From: Gammaproteobacteria bacterium
GTDB lineage: Bacteria > Pseudomonadota > Gammaproteobacteria > UBA6429 > Thiohalophilaceae
DNA: 7,009 nucleotides
Assembly (NCBI GenBank): GCA_029882235.1
Contig: JAOULB010000107.1
Location: 1-7,009 of the forward strand
Direction of reading: 5' to 3'
A program made the position numbers and the translations under genes. Positions 1 through 6,142 of the stretch are shown piece after piece. Every line of letters starts with the position of its first letter. Positions within the stretch are counted from its first letter, which is position 1. The notes under the pieces were generated by a model, which was not told where the DNA came from, ran no database searches, and saw only the letters and a list, made by a program, of their open reading frames with translations.

Positions 1-15
1 AATCCACTAATTCTT

Positions 16-24
16 TGCTATTAT
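16..24 (+). promoter_or_regulatory. Extended -10 promoter element for the CDF transporter gene
   Basis: TGCTATTAT matches an extended -10 (TG-N-TATAAT) with one mismatch in the hexamer. The hexamer ends at 24, seven bases before the ATG at 32, so transcription would begin at or next to the start codon. No Shine-Dalgarno sequence lies between it and the ATG, which fits a leaderless mRNA. The -35 position falls outside the window, so the promoter cannot be judged in full. Confidence 0.45.
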
Positions 25-31
25 CTGGCCC

Positions 32-946
32 ATGTCGGCCTCTTCATCTAAAAAAGTCATTTTTGCTGCCCTGATTGGTAATGGCTTAATCACCATTACA
101 AAGTTTATTGCTGCGGGTTTGACCAATAGTTCTGCAATGTTATCTGAGGGTATTCACTCACTTGTTGATACCGGTAATCAGGTGTTATTACTGCATGGTA
201 TACGTCAGTCACAAAAACCACCCGATGAAAAATTTCCATTTGGACACGGTAAGGAAATCTATTTCTGGGCCTTTGCAGTTGCGATTCTTATATTTGCTGT
301 GGGTGCGGGTGTTTCTATCTATGAGGGCGTGCATCATATTCTTGACCCGACACCGATGAAAAGCCCGCATGTGAACTATATTGTGCTTGGTCTATCTATT
401 TTGTTTGAAGGTGCCGCCTGGTATTTTGCCTTTAAGGAATTTAGTAAAACCAAAGGTAACTGGGGTTATGTTGAAGCCGTTAAACGCGGTAAGGACCCTT
501 CCATGTTTGTGGTGCTGTTTGAAGACTCAGCTGCGATGCTGGGCTTGCTCATTGCACTGGCGGGTGTTGGTTTATCTCAATATACAGGTAACCCAGTATA
601 CGATGGCATTGCCTCAGTGATGATCGGTATGGTGCTCGGCGGAACCGCAATCTGGTTGGCTTATGAGACCAAGAGTTTATTGATTGGCGAAAGTGCAAAC
701 CCTGAAGTCAAGAATGAGATAAAGCGGATATTAAATTCAGAATCATCAATCAAGAGTACTAACGAAATACTGACCATGCATATGGGACCAGAATTTATTC
801 TGGTTAATATCAGTGTTGACTTTCGTGATGATATCCCCATCGGCACCATTGAAAAAACAATTGCAGACATCGATCGAAAAATAAAATCAAAAGTGCCTGA
901 GGCAAAGCGTATCTTTGTTGAGGCTGAAGCGGGTAAAGGCTATTAA
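32..946 (+). CDS. Cation diffusion facilitator (CDF) family metal transporter, ZnT9-like
   Basis: Probable inner-membrane exporter of divalent metal ions (zinc, iron or manganese; substrate not readable here), normally driven by proton antiport. About six membrane segments are visible, near residues 7-29, 30-55, 77-97, 112-132, 158-180 and 190-212. A soluble C-terminal domain follows (about 215-304), as is usual for CDF dimers. The TM2 metal motif is H42-xxx-D46, and the family loop motif PFGHGK lies at 69-74. In TM5 the usual HxxxD is replaced by E164-D165-S-A-A, as I recall for the SLC30A9/ZnT9 branch. There is no His-rich loop. Length, 304 residues, is typical. The start is fixed by an in-frame TAA at 8-10 with no other start codon between; it lacks a Shine-Dalgarno sequence. 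The next gene begins 29 bases downstream, suggesting an operon. Family assignment is firm; substrate is not. Confidence 0.93.
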   Translation: MSASSSKKVIFAALIGNGLITITKFIAAGLTNSSAMLSEGIHSLVDTGNQVLLLHGIRQSQKPPDEKFPFGHGKEIYFWAFAVAILIFAVGAGVSIYEGVHHILDPTPMKSPHVNYIVLGLSILFEGAAWYFAFKEFSKTKGNWGYVEAVKRGKDPSMFVVLFEDSAAMLGLLIALAGVGLSQYTGNPVYDGIASVMIGMVLGGTAIWLAYETKSLLIGESANPEVKNEIKRILNSESSIKSTNEILTMHMGPEFILVNISVDFRDDIPIGTIEKTIADIDRKIKSKVPEAKRIFVEAEAGKGY

Positions 947-975
947 TATAATAAATATAACCAGGGAGAAATAAA

Positions 976-2055
976 ATGGACGAACCAATGCAGGCTCAAA
1001 CACAGACCCAGACATTACCTTTTAATTTCACAGGTAAAGCGACTGAATATTTTGGTATCTGGATAGTCAATGTTTTACTGATAGTTATTACGCTAGGGCT
1101 TTATATGCCCTGGGCCAAGGTAAGAACGCGTCGTTATTTTTATGGGAATACCTTGCTGGATGATTCACCTTTTGATTTTACCGGCAGCCCCATTGCTATT
1201 CTTAAAGGTTACTTGCTCGCAATTGTATTCTTTGCGATTTATTATGCAGCAATCAATGTATACCCTTTGAGTCAGTTCATTTTTCTGATTCTGTTTTTAT
1301 TATGTATGCCCTGGATTGTTGTTCGATCAATGATATTCCGCGCGCATAACAGTGTATTTAGAAATATTCGCTTTGGGTTTAAAAAGGATTACATGGGGGC
1401 TGCGAAGATCTTTATCGGGCTACCATTATTGATGCTGCCAACCATTGGCTTGATTGTGCCTTATTTAATTTATCGGCAAAAAAGATTTTTTGTAGATAAC
1501 AGTAGTTTTGGAACGACGCCTTTTAGTTTTCACGCTACGGCAGGGCCATTTTATAAATATTATGCCATTGTATTTCTTATCCCCTTCATTGGGGTTATTG
1601 CGGCGATTGCCATCCCGGCATATCATGGTTACGTGACTACAGCTCAGTCTAGTTCGTTTATTAATAGTGTCGATGATCCAACAGGGGTTTCTGGGATTAT
1701 TGAGAATGTTACTATACTGGGATCCATGCTGATCTATCTTCTAATGTTTTCATATTTGAATGCACGAATTAATAATCTGGTGTGGAACAATATTGAAATT
1801 GATAATAATAATTTTTCCAGTTCGCTGCGAGCCCGTGATTTGTTCTGGCTCTATTTGTCTAATTCATTCGTAATTATTTTAAGCTTTGGTCTTATGGTGC
1901 CCTGGGCAAAAATACGCATGGCAAGATATCGTGCCTCTAAGCTATCACTTTTGGCAGTGACTGATCTGGATGGTTTTGTTAAGAATGAACAGGAGCAGGT
2001 CAATGCGATTGGGGAAGAGGTTGGAGAAATCTTTGATGTTGATATAGGCCTGTGA
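976..2055 (+). CDS. DUF898 (YjgN-like) polytopic membrane protein
   Basis: Integral membrane protein of unknown function in the DUF898 family, to which E. coli YjgN belongs. About six or seven hydrophobic segments are visible, near residues 26-44, 73-93, 98-116, 143-165, 195-216, 245-262 and 290-309. Internal repetition is clear. PFNFTG (15-20), PFDFTG (65-70) and PFSFHA (182-187) each precede a membrane segment, and PWAK recurs at 45-48 and 309-312 followed by basic residues. These are hallmarks of the family. An odd stretch at 204-224 reads like the N-terminal helix of a type IV pilin. ATG 976 is preceded by AGGGAG (963-968) at good spacing; M5 is a less likely start. The last four bases overlap the start of the M48 peptidase gene, so the two products are probably made together and may interact in the membrane. 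Family confident, role unknown. Confidence 0.9.
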   Translation: MDEPMQAQTQTQTLPFNFTGKATEYFGIWIVNVLLIVITLGLYMPWAKVRTRRYFYGNTLLDDSPFDFTGSPIAILKGYLLAIVFFAIYYAAINVYPLSQFIFLILFLLCMPWIVVRSMIFRAHNSVFRNIRFGFKKDYMGAAKIFIGLPLLMLPTIGLIVPYLIYRQKRFFVDNSSFGTTPFSFHATAGPFYKYYAIVFLIPFIGVIAAIAIPAYHGYVTTAQSSSFINSVDDPTGVSGIIENVTILGSMLIYLLMFSYLNARINNLVWNNIEIDNNNFSSSLRARDLFWLYLSNSFVIILSFGLMVPWAKIRMARYRASKLSLLAVTDLDGFVKNEQEQVNAIGEEVGEIFDVDIGL

Positions 2056-3089
2056 TTTCATTACCTGCATATCGTTATGATGGAAAGACTTCTGCGCGGC
2101 AGGAGGTGAGTCTGAATTTTTTTGATTCAGGTGAAGTTCAGATTAAAAGTCTGGACCTTGATCTACGCTATCAGCTTGATGATATCAGCTCGACACCTAA
2201 AGTTGGCAAGATTCGTGCTCAGTTTAAGTTTCCTGACGGTTCAATGTGTGAGGTTAATGATCACCCAGAACTCGATGCTGCACTGGCGCTGTTACCACAG
2301 TCATTTCAAAACAAGGTGCATACAATCGAAAATCGATTGATCGCCATCGTGGGTGTGTTGGTTCTTGCGATTGTTGTTCTCTATGGTGTTATTCAGTATG
2401 GAATACCAATGGGTGCTAAATATGTTGCCCACGCGATTCCGATCGAAATTGAAAAAAATATGGGCAAAGATGCACTGCAAATTTTTGATAAATTCATGTG
2501 CAAACCCAGTCAGTTACCTTTAAAAAGGCAGCAACAATTAGCCGTAAAGTTTATTGATGAACTTGACTCTGGCAGGGATTTACCTCTGCAAATACATTTC
2601 CGCTTTTGTGAGAAGATTGGCCCTAATGCCTTTGCCTTGCCCTCTGGAATCATTGTCATGACAGATGCCATGGTCAAGCTGGCAAAGCATGACAATGAAT
2701 TGCTTGGTGTCTTTGCGCACGAAGTCGGTCATGTCGAAGGTCGCCACATTATGCGCCATATTCTGCAGGACTCAGTGACGGCGCTGTTACTGGTGTTGTT
2801 AACAGGGGATGTTGGTTCTGCAAGCTCATTGGCTGCGGCCTTACCGACGCTGCTGGTGCAGGCAAAATTCTCGCGGGATTTTGAAACGGAGTCAGATGAC
2901 TATGCCGCGAACTTCCTGCGCAAACGTGATATTTCAACGCATCACCTGGCCGATATCCTCAAGCGCATGTCTGAGCTGGACAAATCCGGTGGAAGCATCC
3001 CCGGGTTTTTGTCTACACATCCATTGACTGAAGATCGGATTCTACGACTAAAATCATTCAATTCGTTAAACAAAAACGGGTCTAACTGA
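2052..3089 (+). CDS. Membrane-anchored M48 family zinc metallopeptidase
   Basis: Zinc endopeptidase of the M48 (HtpX/BepA/Oma1-like) family, likely acting at the membrane on envelope or misfolded proteins. Residues 5-80 form a small N-terminal domain of the type often seen in peptidases linked to DUF898. A single membrane segment follows at about 96-114, then the catalytic domain. H223-E224-V-G-H227 is the HExxH zinc motif. E278 in the E-x-x-x-D motif (278-282) is the likely third ligand, and the family S-T-H-P motif lies at 321-324 (H323). All catalytic elements are intact. It starts with GTG, which overlaps the preceding TGA by four bases (GTGA), and no clear Shine-Dalgarno sequence lies at the right distance, so translation probably depends on re-initiation after DUF898. 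The start is supported because the N-terminal domain begins at once. Substrate and topology are not shown by the sequence. Confidence 0.92.
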   Translation: MISLPAYRYDGKTSARQEVSLNFFDSGEVQIKSLDLDLRYQLDDISSTPKVGKIRAQFKFPDGSMCEVNDHPELDAALALLPQSFQNKVHTIENRLIAIVGVLVLAIVVLYGVIQYGIPMGAKYVAHAIPIEIEKNMGKDALQIFDKFMCKPSQLPLKRQQQLAVKFIDELDSGRDLPLQIHFRFCEKIGPNAFALPSGIIVMTDAMVKLAKHDNELLGVFAHEVGHVEGRHIMRHILQDSVTALLLVLLTGDVGSASSLAAALPTLLVQAKFSRDFETESDDYAANFLRKRDISTHHLADILKRMSELDKSGGSIPGFLSTHPLTEDRILRLKSFNSLNKNGSN

Positions 3090-3166
3090 TCTGCGGCACT
3101 ACCAGTTTCAGCTTCTTCATGGTTAAATAAACTCAGTATGTCAGTGAATGACAGGAGGTAAGCACA

Positions 3167-3655
3167 ATGAAAAAACTACTACTATCAATATCACTATTAT
3201 CATTTATGTTTTTGGGACCATTAGCCCCAAGCATTGCCGAAGACGATGATACGATGAAGGTGGTTTATCATGCTGACTTTGCTGATCCACGTCGTATGAG
3301 TGCCATGATCACCAGTATCACAAATATGGTGACGACTTATACCAGTGATTTAATCGAGTTTGATGTGCGTATTGTGTTTGTTGCCCATGGCATTCGTTTT
3401 CTTACCCAGGACAAACTGGCGAAGACACCTTTTGCAGAAGATGCGAAACTGGCCAAGGTGAAGGCATCCATCATGGAGCGGCTGGCAGGACTGGAAGATG
3501 TTTATGGCGTCAAGTTGGAGCTATGCGATATTACGCGACAGGGCATTAAACTTAAAAAGGAAAAGTTAATGCCGAAAGTAAATCTAGTGCGTTCCGGCGT
3601 CGTCCAGATTGCTACGCTACAGAAAAAAGGTTTTGCCTATCTTAAAGTGGAATAG
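3167..3655 (+). CDS. Exported DsrE/DsrF-like family protein
   Basis: Resembles the DsrE/DsrF-like superfamily (COG1416-type), small alpha/beta proteins of which some carry sulfur on a cysteine during sulfur oxidation. Residues 1-24 are a clear signal peptide: KK, a hydrophobic core, then a likely cleavage after P-S-I-A before an acidic stretch (EDDD). The mature protein should thus be periplasmic, unlike the cytoplasmic DsrEFH complex. The mature part opens with a beta strand (KVVYHADF) and keeps one cysteine, C120, in the E-L-C-D-I-T segment, at roughly the place of the family's conserved cysteine. The C-terminal strand region G-V-V-Q-I-A-T-L-Q-K-K-G-F-A-Y is typical. A strong AGGAGGT (3153-3159) lies 7 bases before the ATG. 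It sits 77 bases after the M48 gene, so co-transcription is possible but not shown. Actual function is unknown; a sulfur role is inference. Confidence 0.8.
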   Translation: MKKLLLSISLLSFMFLGPLAPSIAEDDDTMKVVYHADFADPRRMSAMITSITNMVTTYTSDLIEFDVRIVFVAHGIRFLTQDKLAKTPFAEDAKLAKVKASIMERLAGLEDVYGVKLELCDITRQGIKLKKEKLMPKVNLVRSGVVQIATLQKKGFAYLKVE

Positions 3656-3708
3656 TGGTTCTTTATTTTAAGTGATTTTCAATAATATTGACGCGTACGT
3701 CATATGGG

Positions 3709-3784
3709 AAAAAACTGTGTAGGGTGGGCACTGCCCACCAGTGAAGGATAAAATGCAATCAAGGTGGGCACTGCCCACCCTACA
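3709..3784 (-). terminator. Probable intrinsic terminator of arsM
   Basis: Reading on the minus strand, the arsM stop codon is followed after three bases by a 22-base arm (3784-3763), a 23-base loop (3762-3740) and its complementary arm (3739-3718), paired at 21 of 22 positions. Three bases later comes a run of six T (3714-3709). Alternatively each arm can fold on itself as a short hairpin. The plus-strand side has no T-tract after the stem, so termination of the DsrE-like gene by this element would be less efficient. Confidence 0.65.
3718..3784. repeat. REP/BIME-like doublet of an inverted GC-rich palindrome
   Basis: Two copies of a 22-base unit lie in opposite orientation at 3718-3739 and 3763-3784, separated by 23 AT-rich bases. 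Each contains the 17-base palindrome GGTGGGCACTGCCCACC (3723-3739 and 3763-3779) and ends in the flanking TGTAG or CTACA. The copies differ, as inverted repeats, only at the central base. The GTAGGGTGGGCA core resembles a dispersed intergenic repeat that I recall from many proteobacterial and cyanobacterial genomes. The position, between two convergent genes, is typical of REP-like elements. No transposase or terminal direct duplication is visible here. Confidence 0.75.
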
Positions 3785-3787
3785 AAA

Positions 3788-4681
3788 CTAACAACAACTG
3801 GTCGTTGACTTTGGCTTTATGCCTTCAATTGTTGCTGAGACGACATAATCAGTGACATTATGATCGGGAGCCCAGTCCCGAATGAATTCTTTTGACTCAT
3901 CTTTTGGTTCGATTCGAACTTGTTCAAAGCCTGCATCACTAATCATTGTTACTAGATCGTCAATTAAAGAGGCGTTACCCATGCAACCAGCAATCAAGGC
4001 AGGGTCATTGCGCATGTCTTCAGGTAGTTCAACTGTGGCAACAACGTCGGATATAGCAAGACGTCCACCGGGTTTGAGAATGCGGAAGGCCTCATGAAAT
4101 ACGCGCGTCTTGTTGGGTGACAGGTTAATCACACAGTTTGAAATAATGACATCTGCTGTGTTATCCGCGACCGGCAGGTTTTCGATTTCGCCCAGTCGAA
4201 ACTCAACATTGGTAAAGTTACCTTTAACGGCATTGTTGCGTGCTTTGCTGAGCATGTCAGGCGTCATGTCGATGCCGATGACATGGCCTGTTTCTTTTAC
4301 TTCTGCCGAGGCGAGGAAGCAATCAAAACCCCCACCGGCACCCAGATCAACCACAGTTTCACCAGGCTGGAGTGCGGCAATGGCCTTGGGGTTGCCACAA
4401 CCCAGACCCATGTCGGCACCATCAGGGACCTGGTCGAGTTCTTCCTGTGAGTAGCCAAGGCGGGTGGAGATCAGGGTATTAATCGCCGCATCATCCGAGA
4501 CCCCACAGCAGCTACTTTCGATGCCACAGGCGTCACCCTCATTATTGCTTTGTGCGACCTTGGCATAGGCATCACGTACCTGCTGGCGATGATTATCGTG
4601 CTGCTGGTGTGTGGTGTCGGTGTCCGCAGCACAGCAGTCTGAAGCAGTTGTATTCTTGGGGGAGCAGCAATCTGAACTCAT
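3788..4681 (-). CDS. arsM: Arsenite methyltransferase ArsM
   Basis: Cytoplasmic S-adenosylmethionine-dependent enzyme that methylates arsenite stepwise to methylated, partly volatile arsenicals; a detoxification step. The SAM-binding motif V-V-D-L-G-A-G-G-G-F-D-C lies at 110-121 with acidic D138 after the second strand. Cysteines C95, C183 (in S-N-C-V-I-N-L) and C233 (in G-C-M-G-N-A) align by context with the three As(III)-binding cysteines of characterised ArsM enzymes; the 183-233 spacing of 50 equals the 174-224 spacing I recall for the algal enzyme. An N-terminal C-G-I-E-S-S-C-C-G cluster (52-60) is also typical. Unusual are extra CC pairs at 5-6, 16-17 and the extreme C-terminus (296-297). 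ATG 4681 is preceded by GAGGA (minus strand, 4693-4689) at 7 bases. No ArsR, ArsB or ArsC gene is adjacent, so it appears as a lone arsenic gene. Confidence 0.96.
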   Translation of the reverse strand: MSSDCCSPKNTTASDCCAADTDTTHQQHDNHRQQVRDAYAKVAQSNNEGDACGIESSCCGVSDDAAINTLISTRLGYSQEELDQVPDGADMGLGCGNPKAIAALQPGETVVDLGAGGGFDCFLASAEVKETGHVIGIDMTPDMLSKARNNAVKGNFTNVEFRLGEIENLPVADNTADVIISNCVINLSPNKTRVFHEAFRILKPGGRLAISDVVATVELPEDMRNDPALIAGCMGNASLIDDLVTMISDAGFEQVRIEPKDESKEFIRDWAPDHNVTDYVVSATIEGIKPKSTTSCC

Positions 4682-4955
4682 GTTGAAATCCTCATAGGTA
4701 TAACAGCTGTCAAAATAGCCCGTTAGTCCTGGGTCGGCAGCAGGCTAAAATGCAGGGCCTAGGTTACTAAAATCGGGGCAAAAACAACAGAACAAAACGG
4801 ACTTAAAAACGGGATCAATACTATAGATACACCACTGTAATTTTTTCGGAAGCAGCTTTCGATTTTGTTGCAGCGGGATTTAGAGCTGATTTCTACTTTT
4901 CTGATAATTATTTTGTGTATATGGCAGTACAAAAATATCTTTTAATACGCCTGCA

Positions 4956-4969
4956 TTGATCGTGATCAG
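4956..4969. promoter_or_regulatory. Putative FNR/ANR-type (Crp-Fnr family) binding site
   Basis: TTGATCGTGATCAG matches the FNR/ANR consensus TTGAT-N4-ATCAA at nine of ten specified bases. If it works as a class II activator site centred at -41.5, transcription would start near 5004, about 90 bases before the DUF302 ATG; the sequence where the -10 should be (4987-4997) is AT-rich but a poor match. The arsM start is about 280 bases away on the other side, so DUF302 is the likelier target. It predicts control by oxygen or another signal read by a Crp/Fnr regulator. Confidence 0.45.
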
Positions 4970-5082
4970 TGAAGATGCTTATAGCTTATGCTAAATAAAG
5001 ATTAAGTGATGTAAATCTATAACTGGATTTATTTCGACGTGGACTGAACTTACAAAAAATATATAGTTTTAGCAATGTGAGC

Positions 5083-5089
5083 AAGGAGG
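5083..5089 (+). promoter_or_regulatory. Shine-Dalgarno sequence that sets the DUF302 gene start
   Basis: AAGGAGG is a near-perfect ribosome binding site five bases before ATG 5095. It lies inside the longer reading frame that would begin with GTG 5077, so that upstream GTG is very unlikely to be the real start. Confidence 0.8.
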
Positions 5090-5094
5090 CAGCC

Positions 5095-5772
5095 ATGCGA
5101 GCGATGTATACATATTTTTATCAACCTGATAAGCATTATCATTCTAAGTTGAATAAGAATATTGCATTGCATTATGTAATAAATGTACTGGCAATGCTGG
5201 GTGCAATTTTTCTTATAGTGATATTACTTATGAGCCCGAGTATTGTATCGGTTTGGAACAAGCTGAGTCAGTTCGATGAAACAGCAATAAGTACATATAA
5301 AAATGTTGCCGACACATTAATTGAGTCAGGCAACCCTGCTGTGGCCACTGTATGGCGAGCACCTGTTAAAGCCGATATGAAAATTGAAGATATCGAAAAG
5401 GCTATGGATTTTGTCGCAGCAGAATATAATCTTAAACGCGTCGGTGAATCTATTCTGTTTGACGATAAAAACCAGAAAATAGTGGAGTCCTTAACCGGGG
5501 TTCCGTACCGATACTCTAAAACTTATATGTACTGTAATGCCGTAACGGCAGCAAAAATGTTCCATCATAACCCTGCGTATTCAGCATATACCCCGTGCCG
5601 AATAACGTTAATCGAAGATGCCGGGGGCCAGCGTTGGTTGTACACATTAAATATCGACATGATGATTTTTGGTGGGACGCCTTTGCCTGATGATTTAAAA
5701 CAGGCTGCATTGCAAATTCGAAACGGTATACAGGCCATAATGCACTATGGTGCTACAGGCGAAATGTACTAG
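5095..5772 (+). CDS. Membrane-anchored DUF302 domain protein
   Basis: Protein of 225 residues with a basic N-terminal tail, one membrane segment at about 28-50, and a soluble domain from about 80 to 215 that resembles DUF302. Support for the family is the helix with D-I-E-K-A-M-D-F-V (99-107) followed by the region Y-M-Y-C-N (144-148), A-K-M-F-H-H-N-P (153-160) and T-P-C-R-I-T-L (166-172), equal to the DUF302 pattern of a cofactor-like loop, a helix, and a P-C-R-V strand. Two cysteines, C147 and C168, fall in these conserved blocks. The function of DUF302 is not established. ATG 5095 was chosen over GTG 5077 because AAGGAGG lies between them. An FNR-like box lies about 130 bases upstream. The HMA-like gene follows after 136 bases on the same strand. 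Whether the soluble domain faces the cytoplasm or periplasm is unclear. Confidence 0.75.
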   Translation: MRAMYTYFYQPDKHYHSKLNKNIALHYVINVLAMLGAIFLIVILLMSPSIVSVWNKLSQFDETAISTYKNVADTLIESGNPAVATVWRAPVKADMKIEDIEKAMDFVAAEYNLKRVGESILFDDKNQKIVESLTGVPYRYSKTYMYCNAVTAAKMFHHNPAYSAYTPCRITLIEDAGGQRWLYTLNIDMMIFGGTPLPDDLKQAALQIRNGIQAIMHYGATGEMY

Positions 5773-5908
5773 TTATGCAGTAATGAATATTGATAAATGA
5801 ATTATGGATGTTAAAACAGGAAGAGCAATACCAGCAGATAATGGGAAAAGTATTGTGTAATCATGGACAAGATAGGCTGCAACGTAAGCTAATAGAGGAG
5901 AAACAAGC

Positions 5909-6142
5909 ATGAATATTAAAATGGCAGATGTTCTACTCCACATTGATGAGAACACCAGTAAAGAACAGCGCGAGTCTTTGCGTGATACTATATTGGTTCT
6001 GGACGGCGTCATGTCAGCAGATTATAAAGATGACAGACCCCACTTGATGATTGTTGGATACGACCCAGATGTAATTAACTCAAGCAAATTTCTATCAGCG
6101 GTCAATTCCAAAGGGCTTCATGCTGAACTGATTGGGCTTTAG
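5909..6142 (+). CDS. Small HMA-like ferredoxin-fold protein lacking CXXC
   Basis: A 77-residue protein whose predicted order of strands and helices (strand 3-12, helix 16-29, strand 32-39, strand 44-51, helix 56-66, strand 70-75) fits the beta-alpha-beta-beta-alpha-beta fold of heavy-metal-associated (HMA) domains. The segment Y-D-P-D-V-I at 51-56 and the ending A-E-L-I-G-L are typical of that fold. The metal-binding C-x-x-C is absent; there is no cysteine at all, and residues 13-15 (D-E-N) occupy the loop where it would be. It therefore probably does not carry soft metals as classical chaperones do. AGAGGAG (5894-5900) lies eight bases before the ATG, a good site. It follows the DUF302 gene and may be co-transcribed. 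It converges on the methyltransferase gene at 6220. Function unknown. Confidence 0.8.
   Translation: MNIKMADVLLHIDENTSKEQRESLRDTILVLDGVMSADYKDDRPHLMIVGYDPDVINSSKFLSAVNSKGLHAELIGL

Larger units (their letters stand above)
4682..5094. other. Divergent intergenic region between arsM and the DUF302 gene
   Basis: About 410 AT-rich bases with no convincing open reading frame or RNA gene. It holds the arsM Shine-Dalgarno sequence (4689-4693, minus strand), an FNR/ANR-like palindrome (4956-4969), an imperfect tandem heptamer GCTTATA/GCTTATG (4977-4990) and the Shine-Dalgarno sequence of the DUF302 gene (5083-5089). I could not find a good -35/-10 pair for either divergent gene. No ArsR-type operator was recognised. 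Confidence 0.6.

Noticed and set aside
661..870. 69-residue minus-strand reading frame inside the CDF gene
   Set aside because: Antisense to the conserved C-terminal domain of the transporter, without ribosome site or recognisable protein pattern.
3689..3702. Small palindrome TGACGCGTACGTCA after the DsrE-like gene
   Set aside because: Five-base arms around four bases with no following T-tract; too short to call an operator or terminator, and chance occurrence is likely.
4110..4454. 114-residue plus-strand reading frame opposite arsM
   Set aside because: It lies wholly inside the strongly supported arsM gene, has no ribosome site and shows no recognisable domain; a coding shadow.
4697..4713. 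Minus-strand TTGACA (4713-4708) and TGTTATACC (4705-4697) as an arsM promoter
   Set aside because: The two lie too close to act as a -35/-10 pair, and a start from the latter would fall within the Shine-Dalgarno sequence. Neither has a convincing partner at proper spacing.
5077..5094. GTG 5077 as start of the DUF302 protein
   Set aside because: The added six codons contain the AAGGAGG ribosome site for ATG 5095, so the longer form is implausible.
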